In this document: one piece after another, positions 20,602 through 29,303 of the stretch
How positions within the stretch are numbered: position 1 is the stretch's first letter
How the letters are laid out: every line of letters begins with the position of its first letter
Assembly (NCBI GenBank): GCA_023267435.1
Contig: JAHFNH010000003.1
Coordinates: 51,842-115,841, forward strand
DNA from: Candidatus Nomurabacteria bacterium
GTDB lineage: Bacteria; Patescibacteria; Paceibacteria; UBA9973
DNA length: 64,000 bases
Direction of reading: 5' to 3'
Translations under genes and position numbers: made by a program
Notes under the pieces: model-generated
What the model saw: the letters and a program-made list of their open reading frames with translations, nothing else
The model's database searches: none
What the model was told of the DNA's origin: nothing

Positions 20602-22656
20602 TTAAATATCAATCTTTGCGAGTTTGGCGTTTGATTGAATGAACGATTTACGAGGAGGGACTTCAGAACCCATGAGAATGTCAAATATTTTATTTGCTTC
20701 TTCAGCATCATCGATATTTACTTTTTTAAGTATGCGGTGAGCAGGATCCATTGTCGTCTCCCAAAGCTCTTCCGGGTTCATTTCTCCGAGACCTTTATAT
20801 CTTTGAATATGTACTTTAGTAGATTTCTTTTTTATTTCTTCTTCTGTCTCCTCTCCTTCTGGAGTAGCAACTTCATCTTCTAAATTTTCTATTTCCATAT
20901 TACCCTCGCCGGCTAATTTAATTCTTTCTTCATCAGAATAAGCATAACTAATTTGTTTGCCTTTCTTTATTTTATAAAGTGGAGGCTGAGCAATGTAAAT
21001 ATATCCTGCTTCTATCACCTTTCTGAAGTATCGATAGAAAAGAGTTAAAAGAAGAGTCGCAATGTGCGCACCGTCCACGTCGGCATCTGTCGCAATAATT
21101 ATTTTATGATAACGCATTTTTTCTATATCAAAAGTATCTCCGATCGAAGCACCCATCGCAATAACCAAAGACTTCACTTCTTTCGAAGCAAGCATCTTAT
21201 CAATACGAGCACGCTCCACGTTTAAGATCTTTCCGCGAAGCGGTAGAATTGCTTGTGTACGTCTGTCGCGTCCCTGTTTAGCAGAACCTCCCGCCGAATC
21301 TCCCTCCACTAAGAAGAGTTCTGATTCTTCGGCGCTCTTACTCTGACAATCTGCAAGCTTTCCGGGCAAAGTCATACCTTCCAATGCACCCTTTCGAAGC
21401 ACAGAATCTTTCGCTGCCTTAGCCGCTTTACGCGCCTTTAAGGCTAAAATTGACTTGTTAATTATAGATTTAGCACTATCTGGATTCTCTTCCAAGAATG
21501 CGGAAAAAGCTTCACCAAAGACTGTTGCCACAGCACCCTGAGCTTCCATCGAACCAAGTTTTGCTTTAGTCTGTCCTTCGAATTGAATTTCGCGAAGTTT
21601 TACAGAAATAACAGCCGTCAAACCTTCCAAGACATCGTCTCCTGTGAATCCCCCTTCGGATTCTTTCATCATTTCATTTTTCTTGCAGTAAGTATTGAGT
21701 GTTCGAGTTAATGCTGTTTTAAAACCAGTCACGTGTGTTCCGCCTTCTGGGTTATAAATATTATTAGCGAAAGGAATTATTCTGTCTACTATATCGTCAA
21801 CATATTGCAAAGATATTTCTACCCCCACTCCATCTAATTCTTTGTTCACATAAAAAATCTCAGAATGAATTGGTTTCTGGAATTTATTATAATATTTGAT
21901 AAGTGAAGTCAGTCCACCTTCAAAATAAAAAGCGACAGACGGTACTTCAAGTCCTAATTCTCTGAAGTAAAAAATATCAGAGTCATTTATCTTGCCTGCA
22001 TATTCTCGCGCATCGATTATTAAAATCTTAAGTCCGCGCACCAAATACGCTTGCTGGCGAATATGATTCACAACTGTATTCCAATCAAACTTCACTCCCT
22101 CTTTAAAAATTTCTACATCCGGTTCGAAAGTTATAATGGTTCCATTTTTTTTAGAAGTTCCTACTTTTTTAACAGACGCTTTTTTCTTTCCTTGGCTGTA
22201 TTCCTGCATAAACTTTCCGCCATCATGATGCACTTCTGCTTTACAATAAATAGATAGAGCGTTCACCACCGAAGCACCCACTCCGTGCAAACCTCCGGAA
22301 ACTTTGTAACCGGAATCTTCCCCGCCGAATTTTCCTCCGGCGTGGAGCGTGGTCATAACTGTCTCAAGAGCTGACACTTTTGTCTTTGAGTGAATATCAG
22401 TCGGTATACCTCGGCCGTTATCAGCGACGCGAATACGATTGCCCGGAAGCAGAACCACTTCAATATCATCAGCAAAACCTCCCATCGCTTCGTCGCGAGA
22501 GTTATCAAAAATTTCCCAGACTAAATGGTGCAAACCTTCCGGTCCAGTGGTACCGATATACATTCCAGGGCGTTTACGAACTGGTTCCAAACCCTCCAAA
22601 ATAGAGATCTGTTCCGCACCGTATTTTTGTTTCTTTTCCTCTTTTTCTTTTGCCAT
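20602..22656 (-). CDS. gyrB: DNA gyrase subunit B
   Basis: GyrB is the ATPase subunit of gyrase, which introduces negative supercoils. The 684-residue protein has the GHKL ATPase region (RKRPGMYIG, DNGRGIP, GGLHGVGASVVNAL), the transducer, and the TOPRIM region with EGDSAGGSAKQGRDR and ATDADVDGAHI. It ends in the usual gyrase tail (EVPPRKSFIQSNAKLAKIDI). The GRDR form favours GyrB over ParE. An acidic insertion (ENLEDEVATPEGEETEEEIK) lies before the final domain. A TATAAT box 11 bases before the ATG suggests a nearly leaderless message. gyrA is not in the window. Confidence 0.95.
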   Translation of the reverse strand: MAKEKEEKKQKYGAEQISILEGLEPVRKRPGMYIGTTGPEGLHHLVWEIFDNSRDEAMGGFADDIEVVLLPGNRIRVADNGRGIPTDIHSKTKVSALETVMTTLHAGGKFGGEDSGYKVSGGLHGVGASVVNALSIYCKAEVHHDGGKFMQEYSQGKKKASVKKVGTSKKNGTIITFEPDVEIFKEGVKFDWNTVVNHIRQQAYLVRGLKILIIDAREYAGKINDSDIFYFRELGLEVPSVAFYFEGGLTSLIKYYNKFQKPIHSEIFYVNKELDGVGVEISLQYVDDIVDRIIPFANNIYNPEGGTHVTGFKTALTRTLNTYCKKNEMMKESEGGFTGDDVLEGLTAVISVKLREIQFEGQTKAKLGSMEAQGAVATVFGEAFSAFLEENPDSAKSIINKSILALKARKAAKAAKDSVLRKGALEGMTLPGKLADCQSKSAEESELFLVEGDSAGGSAKQGRDRRTQAILPLRGKILNVERARIDKMLASKEVKSLVIAMGASIGDTFDIEKMRYHKIIIATDADVDGAHIATLLLTLFYRYFRKVIEAGYIYIAQPPLYKIKKGKQISYAYSDEERIKLAGEGNMEIENLEDEVATPEGEETEEEIKKKSTKVHIQRYKGLGEMNPEELWETTMDPAHRILKKVNIDDAEEANKIFDILMGSEVPPRKSFIQSNAKLAKIDI

Positions 22657-22667
22657 AAAACTTAGAT

Positions 22668-22673
22668 ATTATA
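22668..22673 (-). promoter_or_regulatory. -10 box TATAAT of gyrB
   Basis: A perfect TATAAT 11 bases before the start codon predicts a leader of only about four bases. Confidence 0.5.
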
Positions 22674-22681
22674 GCAGAAAA

Positions 22682-23881
22682 CTACTTAACTTCATACCCT
22701 TTTGTGCCGCCTTTATGAAGCTTGGGATATGCCATTTCATACAATTCTGCAGCTTCTTTTTTAGTTAAAGTTTTATCAGGATGCCTTAGAATAATTCTCA
22801 CTAAAACATTATCCTGATCTTCTTTTGCTCCGAGTTTTTCTCTAGCAACTGGATGTAATTTTTCGTATGGAGTTCTTTCTAATATTTTAACTTCTTCGAG
22901 TAAATCACTCTGGTCACCGAAGACATTTCTAATATATTCGCAAATATCTTCCTCTGTGTCGTTTTTATCGACAATATAAGACATATCGCGAGATATTGCC
23001 GGCTGATCAGAAACATTTTTAAATTTCTCCATATCAGTCATTTGTTTAATCACTCTTGGATCGACAGATCGTATGAGTCTGATATCTGGCAAATTCTTTC
23101 TCGCCATAATCAATCTTTCTACTCCCATACCTAAAGCAAGCCCTGAATATTTTTCTGAATCTATTCCGCAATTTTTTAATACTTCTGGATGAGCAAGTCC
23201 TGCCTCAAAAACTTCTATTTCTTTATCATCAACTTTTGCATAAACTTCTATACCATCAACAGTATAAGGATGCTTGGCTTCATAAACAATCATCTCGGCA
23301 TCTGGGCAAGCAGCTTCGAAAACAGTTCGTGCCAATTCCAATAAATTTTCTCTGTTAACCTTTCCATATTTTTCATTATCCTGAAGTGTCCAAATATCTA
23401 TCTGATGAAATACATCCAAATGTCTAGGGTCAATAACATCTCGTCTGTACACCAAACCTGGAAGGACAAAAGTGGAGCGGTCGATATTTTTTTCAAAATT
23501 TTTAAAAGTTGATGGAATTAATGCAGATGTGTGAGTTCGAAGCACATGATCTTCATCTGTATATCGAGTATAAGTGGAAGACCTTCCCGGATTCCCAGGA
23601 GAAAACAGAAGACTATCGAAATTGTCTTCTGCGAGAACTATGGGATTACCTCTCACAACACGTATATCGGAAAAATTATGTTCAGTTAATTTTTTTATAA
23701 CTTGATCATAAACCTTGCCTATTATGTTTCTCTCTTCTCCATTTTCTGTCGGTAAAGTTAAATCTTTTACAGATAAAAGTTTTTCTATTACTTCAGGAGA
23801 AGACACCTCAAATTTAAGTTGCATTGGTAAATCTGGGTTTTCTTTTGGAATTTCTATTTTTGCTTTTTCTAGACTAGTCAT
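22682..23881 (-). CDS. pheS: single-chain phenylalanyl-tRNA synthetase (catalytic domain plus FDX-ACB domain)
   Basis: The enzyme charges tRNA-Phe. Residues about 50-285 are the PheRS class II core: NFDSLLFSPGNPGRSS, VLRTHTSAL, motif 2 LVYRRDVIDPRHLDVFHQID, and motif 3 GLALGMGVERLIMARKNLPD. Residues about 290-395 match the FDX-ACB anticodon-binding domain (ISRDMSYIV ... DLLEEVKILE ... RIILRHPDKTLTKKEA), which normally ends the beta subunit PheT or the mitochondrial single-chain enzyme. The N-terminal coiled coil of bacterial PheS is absent, and no pheT is in the window. This suggests a monomeric, mitochondrial-like PheRS. It is co-transcribed with the small gene upstream (seven bases). Confidence 0.85.
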   Translation of the reverse strand: MTSLEKAKIEIPKENPDLPMQLKFEVSSPEVIEKLLSVKDLTLPTENGEERNIIGKVYDQVIKKLTEHNFSDIRVVRGNPIVLAEDNFDSLLFSPGNPGRSSTYTRYTDEDHVLRTHTSALIPSTFKNFEKNIDRSTFVLPGLVYRRDVIDPRHLDVFHQIDIWTLQDNEKYGKVNRENLLELARTVFEAACPDAEMIVYEAKHPYTVDGIEVYAKVDDKEIEVFEAGLAHPEVLKNCGIDSEKYSGLALGMGVERLIMARKNLPDIRLIRSVDPRVIKQMTDMEKFKNVSDQPAISRDMSYIVDKNDTEEDICEYIRNVFGDQSDLLEEVKILERTPYEKLHPVAREKLGAKEDQDNVLVRIILRHPDKTLTKKEAAELYEMAYPKLHKGGTKGYEVK

Positions 23882-23888
23882 ATTTTTT

Positions 23889-24146
23889 TTAATAAGGCAA
23901 TTTTTTTCTTAAATGATAATTGTTGTCGCCGTCATGAATTAAGGTTAAATCATGATTCAATCCATTCTCAGGATCACGAACTTCAAAATGAGCTTTGTGA
24001 TTTATAAGATCTCTGCGTGCCACATCAAAAAAAACTTCGGCTTCAGATTTATCGAGCTTTTCTGCTAAATAATGCACCGCGACATTGAGAGTGTGACTGC
24101 TTTCGTCGTATTCAACATTAAAACCATGGATATTTGTATTTGTCAT
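23889..24146 (-). CDS. small conserved-looking protein, unknown function
   Basis: The 85-residue soluble protein is rich in Asp, His and Asn (DLTLIHDGDNNYHLRKK) and has no membrane segment or known motif. A TATAAT box six bases before its ATG makes it the first gene of a two-gene unit with the PheRS gene, seven bases downstream. A role linked to PheRS is only suggested by position. Confidence 0.6.
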   Translation of the reverse strand: MTNTNIHGFNVEYDESSHTLNVAVHYLAEKLDKSEAEVFFDVARRDLINHKAHFEVRDPENGLNHDLTLIHDGDNNYHLRKKLPY

Positions 24147-24152
24147 TTAGGC

Positions 24153-24158
24153 ATTATA
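24153..24158 (-). promoter_or_regulatory. -10 box TATAAT, leaderless start of the 23889-24146 / PheRS unit
   Basis: Perfect TATAAT on the minus strand, six bases before the ATG at 24146. Confidence 0.6.
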
Positions 24159-24247
24159 CACCAAAAAATCTCTTCTCAAAAGAGATTTTAAATGGCCCTA
24201 AAGGACTGCGATTTCTACAGATTGGTTACAATCTAAGAAATCGGGAG

Positions 24248-24253
24248 TATAAT
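24248..24253 (+). promoter_or_regulatory. -10 box TATAAT, leaderless start of the 24260 small ORF
   Basis: Perfect TATAAT six bases before the ATG at 24260, with GTTACA 17 bases upstream as a possible -35 box. Confidence 0.5.
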
Positions 24254-24259
24254 AGAAAA

Positions 24260-24355
24260 ATGAAAAAAACTTATTGGATTTTAATTATATTGGCAATATT
24301 TTTCGCCCTTTTGGGTCTCTATTTAGGCTGGTTAGACAATGGACCAAGCTTTTAA
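24260..24355 (+). CDS. 31-residue single-pass membrane peptide
   Basis: MKKTYWILIILAIFFALLGL is followed by YLGWLDNGPSF and a stop. A basic start and one long hydrophobic helix predict a single-pass membrane peptide. The only support for expression is the well-placed TATAAT box, so this remains a candidate. Confidence 0.4.
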   Translation: MKKTYWILIILAIFFALLGLYLGWLDNGPSF

Positions 24356-24378
24356 AATGAACGACATTCTGAGAGCTA

Positions 24379-24406
24379 TTGACTTTTTCTCAAAATACTA
24401 TAAAAT
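24379..24406 (+). promoter_or_regulatory. promoter TTGACT-16-TAAAAT
   Basis: Both boxes are near consensus and lie 71 bases before the ATG at 24477. TTGACTTTT resembles the other ORFan promoters in the window. Confidence 0.6.
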
Positions 24407-24476
24407 ACTTAGTGAATTCAGAAAATAAAGTATAAACCAGAGTGGCTGCACAGCTCATTCACAAATTAATAAAGAT

Positions 24477-25154
24477 ATGAAGAAAGCTCGTTTTACCGCC
24501 CTAAGTTGGGCATTTGTGACTTTTATGGCCACGTTTATTGTTTACGGCATTATTTCTTTGCCCGCTATGGAAGATATATTGCCAGCACAGTTCCCTTTGA
24601 TCGCAAAGGTCAATGTAATATGTTACAGTCATTTTCCCAGTATCAACCCGTTTATTTGTATTCTTTTATTATCTTGGTTTGTTTTTTCTCTTAAATATAT
24701 TTTTGAAAGAAATAAAGAATATTACAAAGTATTCGAGAAAAAAATTTACGCTGAAGTAACGAAGGGAATAATTACCGGAATGGTTATCGGGATAGTTAGC
24801 GGAATTATCGATAAATCTATTTTTTCCACAATCAACGGAATGATAATCGGGATGATTGTCATAACCGTCTACGAAACAATTGTCGGAAAAATGATAGGTG
24901 AAACGATTGGTATAACGCTTTATGGAACAATTGGCATGATAGTGCATGATGCATCTTTTACCGAACAAACAATTTTTGTCATGGCTCCGGCATATTTTTT
25001 AGGATTACTGGCAATCAACATGATGATATTATCCTCCATTCCGATGATGATGGCATTGTGTGAAAGAATTTATTCCAACAACTCTAATAATTTACGTGCA
25101 ACACAACAAACAAAAAAGAACAAAGTAAACTCTTCGGAGGCTGTAAAAAATTAA
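24477..25154 (+). CDS. glycine-rich membrane protein, unknown function
   Basis: The 225-residue protein has two N-terminal membrane helices (about residues 9-28 and 58-78). A central region (about 98-160) of repeated Gly-x3-Gly steps follows (GIITGMVIGIVSGIID, INGMIIGMIVI, IGETIGITLYGTIG), and one or two helices lie near 168-200. Such glycine zippers pack membrane helices tightly and occur in pore-forming or oligomeric proteins. A consensus-like promoter precedes it. The receiver-like gene 36 bases downstream is probably in the same operon. Confidence 0.6.
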   Translation: MKKARFTALSWAFVTFMATFIVYGIISLPAMEDILPAQFPLIAKVNVICYSHFPSINPFICILLLSWFVFSLKYIFERNKEYYKVFEKKIYAEVTKGIITGMVIGIVSGIIDKSIFSTINGMIIGMIVITVYETIVGKMIGETIGITLYGTIGMIVHDASFTEQTIFVMAPAYFLGLLAINMMILSSIPMMMALCERIYSNNSNNLRATQQTKKNKVNSSEAVKN

Positions 25155-25190
25155 ATCCAACCAAAACAAACAAACTAAAAAACTGAAAAA

Positions 25191-25739
25191 ATGGCGGAAA
25201 TATTAAAAGTACACATCATAACAACAAGTGAAAAAAGATTTCATTTGTTCAAATCATTGCTCGGTATTGCCAACACTCAAACTTGGGAAGATGTGCAAGA
25301 AGACCTTAAAAGAATAAAAGATCTGAATGCGCAAATAAATCCAAATGATCCGATTGATGCTTTCGAAAAAAGCTCAATAATGGCACACGAAATACTCAGC
25401 CGAGGACCTGCTGTACTCATTATTGATTTTAATCTTGGGTTAAAATACACTGATGGTTATGATATTGTTCGATTTCTAAATTTTAAAATCAAACAAAAGA
25501 AACTAACAGATGAATATTTAGGCGTACCAATACCAGCTATTCATGTTTTTGATCGAACAGAAATTAGAGAAAAAAGATGCCTCTTAGGTGAACACACTGA
25601 CCATATCCGTTTGGGTAAAAAAGATTCCCTTTTTAAGGTATGGGGTGTTTTACAACCCAAAATGATACGGTTAATAGATGGGGTAGAAAAAGAGTATGAG
25701 AGTCTGGATTGTCTTAAAAGCAAAAGAAGTAGATTATAA
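25191..25739 (+). CDS. degenerate receiver-like protein
   Basis: The 182-residue soluble protein contains a segment like the core of a response-regulator receiver: VLIIDFNL (Asp79) followed by TDGYDIVRFL, and later strand-like IPAIHVFDRTE. The acidic pair near the N-terminus is replaced by HIITTSEKR, and the conserved lysine is not obvious, so phosphorylation is doubtful. It follows the glycine-rich membrane gene and ends at a strong terminator. The receiver assignment is tentative; it could be an unrelated alpha/beta fold. Confidence 0.45.
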   Translation: MAEILKVHIITTSEKRFHLFKSLLGIANTQTWEDVQEDLKRIKDLNAQINPNDPIDAFEKSSIMAHEILSRGPAVLIIDFNLGLKYTDGYDIVRFLNFKIKQKKLTDEYLGVPIPAIHVFDRTEIREKRCLLGEHTDHIRLGKKDSLFKVWGVLQPKMIRLIDGVEKEYESLDCLKSKRSRL

Positions 25740-25745
25740 AAAATT

Positions 25746-25772
25746 AACCGGTGAACAAAAAGTTCACCGGTT
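25746..25772. terminator. bidirectional terminator between 25191-25739 and the helicase gene
   Basis: AACCGGTGAAC and GTTCACCGGTT form an 11-base-pair stem, followed by a T run on the plus strand, between convergent genes. Confidence 0.85.
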
Positions 25773-25775
25773 TTT

Positions 25776-28757
25776 TTATTTGTAAATTTCTGCTCGTTTA
25801 CAATATTCGCATTCAGTATTTTTACCGAAAGATTTGTAATTGCAAGGCAAATTCACCCATTCACCAGATTTCAAAAGATTATTATAATCAGAGATATCTT
25901 TCGATAAAAGATCTAATTGTTCAGGATTTATATGAGTATTATAGAATGCATTCTTATCACCTTTTGATGCTTCTAGAAATAAAAGACGTGAACTAAAAAC
26001 CTCTTTCTTTTCAGAGCCTTGTATTAAATAAGAATACATCGCGAGCTGACGCATAAACGAAGAAAGTCTATTGTCTTCGTCAATTTTTTCTATAACGCCT
26101 TTTGTTTTTGTACTGCCAGTTTTGAAATCTGTAACAATAATATCTCCATTTGGTAATCTTTCTGTTAAGTCTAATTTTCCGTACATTAATAATTGTGGGA
26201 ATTTCGGATCCCGAAACTGCACAGACCTTTCAGAAATATAATCTTTCGCCAGATTTTCATAATAATTGTCCACCCAATTCATAACTGCATTCTCAGCATC
26301 TTTCGCAAGTTTTTTCATTTCCGTTGGATTGTCTATCCCCTCTTTTTCCAATTCTATTTTTATTTTTTCTTTTATCTCAGAAATCTTAGGTAAAGATTTA
26401 TTTTTCAAAATAAATTCTATCGTGCTATGCACCGCAGAACCGAGAGCGAGCGATACCCCTTTTACTTCCGGTAATTTCAAGAAATTCCTAAAATACCATT
26501 TCCAAGGACACTCGAAAAAATTATTTAAAAGGGTGACGGTCACTTTAGTCTGCTCGTAATTTTCTTTTACGAATTTTTTTAAATCTTCCAAGATATCACC
26601 TTCTATTTTTTCCGAAACACGAGTATATATTTGAGGTCCATGAGATAAAATTTCTTTTTCTGTTTCTTCTTTGTTTTGCTTAACGAAATGTATTTCTGGT
26701 AATTCGCGTATTATATGAGCCAACTCTATTTCATTGCCTGTATAATTTTGATCCGCATAAGAAATATTACAAAATTCTTTAGCGCGAGTGATGGCCACAT
26801 AAAGTTCTCTTTTGGCAGATTCTATATCGCGACCTGCTATATGCATTTTTACTTTTTCCGGCAATGAAAAACTATTCTTTTTTTCAGACATTAAAACCTC
26901 TTCATTCATATGTGCTATCCAAACAGCCTTATATTCCAAGCCTTTTGATTTATGTAAAGTCATCACCTGCACGCCAGACTCGCTTCCGAAAGAAGCCAGA
27001 CTTATATGGCTGCCATAAGATTCAAGCCTTTTAAAATATTCCAGAAAGTCAGCTAGTTTTTTTCCGCCAACTGGCGGATTCTGTTTCTGTTCAAATAATG
27101 TCGCAATATGAATGAAACTTCTAACAACCTCCACGTTGCGAATTAATTCTTCGTGAGTTTTAACTCCATCGATTAAAAATTCATTTCCAATAGTGCTGAC
27201 TGCAACAGAAAGTTTTTCATTGGAAAGAGCGTCTATCCAATTTTTTAATTTACTACCCCATTTTGAAATAGCATTCTCCCCTGCAAAAAGTCCTGCTTCC
27301 TTGCCGTGCATTATCAATTCTTCAATTGTTAATCTATCTGGACGAGTAGCTTTTAAAAATTTATGAGCGGAAAAAGTTTCTATGCCGCTATATTTATCGA
27401 GTAACGACTCAGAAAGAGAAACTGTATTAAACGGATGTGAAACAATATTTAAAACATTTAAGAAGCTTTGAGTTTCTAAAACATCAAACAAAGACAAATT
27501 TTTTCCAGCAGCGACTGGCACGCCCATATTGTTCAATATTTCTATCGCGTTTCGCACGTGATAATTTTTCGGCACGAGTAATGCGCATTCTTTAGAATCC
27601 AAACCTTCCTCGATTTTTTTCTTGAAATACAATCCTGCGCCCAATATCTCATCTCGCGGATAAGCATATTCACTCAATGATGTTTGATTATTCAATTTTG
27701 TATTAGTATGTAATTTTTCTTTAGTAATTTTGCTTTTTAATAAATCATCTGCTAAAGCGAGAATATATTCCGTCGAACGATAATTTTCCACGAGAGTTAT
27801 AAGTTTCGCTTTACCGAAAAGATGTTTAAACTCTTCGAAATACGACATCGATGCACCGGAGAAACCATAAATAAGCTGACGATCATCCCCCACTACGAAA
27901 ATATTCGGATTCTCCTCTCCTTGCCACACCGCCTTCAAAAAATTATTCTGAACTCCGCTTGAATCCTGATGTTCATCCACTAAAACATACTGATAATTCT
28001 CATACACATCCGCACGCACATCTTCGTATTCTTCCACTAGTTTTACGGCATATTCTAAGATATCATCATAATCCATAAAGCCTAATTCAAGCTTTTTTTC
28101 TTCATAAATCCTGTAAAATTCCACAACTTCGCGCGTACGTTCTAAAGATTCTATTTTCTTTTCAATTTCTTTTTTAAGCTGACCTTTACTTTCACCTCTG
28201 GAAGAAATGCTCTCTGGATCATTTTTAAAATTTTCTATATCAGATTCAACATAAGATAAAAATTCTTCGGGAGTTAATCTTTCTCTTTTTAATATCGAAA
28301 TCAATTGCTTTAAATCACCGAAATACATCACGGGATTCGTACGTGGACGGATATGTTCCCATTCATTATTTTGCAAAATATCATCAACCAAAAAAACCGC
28401 CTCGTCGTCCGAAAGCAATTTCGGCATCATTTTAAAACCAAGCAATTCATAATTCTTTTCAATCAATTCAATTCCGAAACTATGGAAAGTAGCAATTCTA
28501 ACTTTTTCCGCATCATTACCAATATAATCATTCAAGCGATTTTTCATCGCCTTCACTCCAGAATTCGTAAAAGTTAGACACAAAATGCCATCCGGCTGGA
28601 TATCAGTCTTTATTCGAATATTCGCAATACGAAGCGCCAAAATCTGTGTCTTCCCTGTACCGGGCCCTGCCACCACCATCACTGGACCATCTATAGCATC
28701 CACTGCTTCCTTCTGAGCTTTATTTAACTTTTTGTATTCTTCTTGAAAAATTTTCAC
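25776..28757 (-). CDS. UvrD-type helicase fused to RecB-like nuclease
   Basis: The 993-residue protein starts with a UvrD/PcrA superfamily 1A helicase: Walker A VAGPGTGKTQ (about residues 30-39), LTFTNSGVKAMK, LVDEHQDSSGVQ and VMTLHKSKGLEYKAVWI, with VAITRAKE near 685. The C-terminal 250 residues are a PD-(D/E)xK nuclease with YGKLDLTERLPNGDIIVTDFKTGS. Cysteines in FFECPWKWYF and in the tail (CNYKSFGKNTECEYC) fit the iron-sulphur clamp of AddB/RecB-type nucleases. It would process double-strand breaks or replication damage as one chain. Confidence 0.93.
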   Translation of the reverse strand: MKIFQEEYKKLNKAQKEAVDAIDGPVMVVAGPGTGKTQILALRIANIRIKTDIQPDGILCLTFTNSGVKAMKNRLNDYIGNDAEKVRIATFHSFGIELIEKNYELLGFKMMPKLLSDDEAVFLVDDILQNNEWEHIRPRTNPVMYFGDLKQLISILKRERLTPEEFLSYVESDIENFKNDPESISSRGESKGQLKKEIEKKIESLERTREVVEFYRIYEEKKLELGFMDYDDILEYAVKLVEEYEDVRADVYENYQYVLVDEHQDSSGVQNNFLKAVWQGEENPNIFVVGDDRQLIYGFSGASMSYFEEFKHLFGKAKLITLVENYRSTEYILALADDLLKSKITKEKLHTNTKLNNQTSLSEYAYPRDEILGAGLYFKKKIEEGLDSKECALLVPKNYHVRNAIEILNNMGVPVAAGKNLSLFDVLETQSFLNVLNIVSHPFNTVSLSESLLDKYSGIETFSAHKFLKATRPDRLTIEELIMHGKEAGLFAGENAISKWGSKLKNWIDALSNEKLSVAVSTIGNEFLIDGVKTHEELIRNVEVVRSFIHIATLFEQKQNPPVGGKKLADFLEYFKRLESYGSHISLASFGSESGVQVMTLHKSKGLEYKAVWIAHMNEEVLMSEKKNSFSLPEKVKMHIAGRDIESAKRELYVAITRAKEFCNISYADQNYTGNEIELAHIIRELPEIHFVKQNKEETEKEILSHGPQIYTRVSEKIEGDILEDLKKFVKENYEQTKVTVTLLNNFFECPWKWYFRNFLKLPEVKGVSLALGSAVHSTIEFILKNKSLPKISEIKEKIKIELEKEGIDNPTEMKKLAKDAENAVMNWVDNYYENLAKDYISERSVQFRDPKFPQLLMYGKLDLTERLPNGDIIVTDFKTGSTKTKGVIEKIDEDNRLSSFMRQLAMYSYLIQGSEKKEVFSSRLLFLEASKGDKNAFYNTHINPEQLDLLSKDISDYNNLLKSGEWVNLPCNYKSFGKNTECEYCKRAEIYK

Positions 28758-28761
28758 AAAT

Positions 28762-29286
28762 TTATTTTATGATTTCTTTGCAAACTCGGCGAGCTAGATC
28801 AGTAAGAGAATTAACAACTTCTAATCTTTCTTTATCTGAAAGAGAATCATATTTAGGAGTAGGTGGAGTAACTTTTTCTTTAATTTCTGAAATTTCTTTT
28901 ATCAAATTAGGATCGATTTTATTTTCCTTAGTCAAAAGCTCATCAAACATGACAAAAAAATTACGTATATTATGATGGGCTAGTTTATTTTTATCATAAA
29001 GATCAAAAGCTTTATGATTTATCTCAGCCATCGAAACCTTAAAATTTCTACGATCGATTCTGTCTGTAAAATAATCCAAGATAACGGGTGCTTTCAAATA
29101 ACCTGGTACTGCGTTGATTAAAAGATCTTTAAAATCGGCATATTTTGGATCTTTTTTAATAACTTTTTCTGTCTCATCTGCAATCTTCACGTCCTCAGAA
29201 GAGGCTTCTTCTATGTCCCAAACATTTCCTGTTTTCATAAGAAAATCTTGAGGTGTTGGTTCTTTGTTTAAGTCTTCTATTTTCAT
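28762..29286 (-). CDS. helical soluble protein, unknown function
   Basis: I start the gene at the ATG at 29286 (MKIEDLNKEPTPQDFLMKTG), because a TATAAT box lies six bases before it and covers the longer in-frame start at 29304. The product (174 residues) is soluble, charged and mostly helical, without a recognised motif. The promoter overlaps the end of the TerC-like gene. The helicase-nuclease gene starts four bases downstream, suggesting a shared transcript. Confidence 0.6.
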   Translation of the reverse strand: MKIEDLNKEPTPQDFLMKTGNVWDIEEASSEDVKIADETEKVIKKDPKYADFKDLLINAVPGYLKAPVILDYFTDRIDRRNFKVSMAEINHKAFDLYDKNKLAHHNIRNFFVMFDELLTKENKIDPNLIKEISEIKEKVTPPTPKYDSLSDKERLEVVNSLTDLARRVCKEIIK

Positions 29287-29292
29287 AAGCCA

Positions 29293-29298
29293 ATTATA
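29293..29298 (-). promoter_or_regulatory. -10 box TATAAT, leaderless start of the 28762-29286 gene
   Basis: Perfect TATAAT six bases before the ATG at 29286. It decides between two in-frame starts. Confidence 0.55.
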
Positions 29299-29303
29299 CT
29301 CCA

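Noticed and set aside
22682..23881. Pyrrolysyl- or phosphoseryl-tRNA synthetase
   Set aside because: The core also resembles these PheRS relatives, but the FDX-ACB domain and the motif 3 sequence fit PheRS best.
24477..25154. Glycine-rich repeats as a DNA-level tandem repeat
   Set aside because: The Gly-x3-Gly pattern is present in the protein, but the DNA units are not near-identical. It looks like a structural helix pattern rather than a recent duplication.
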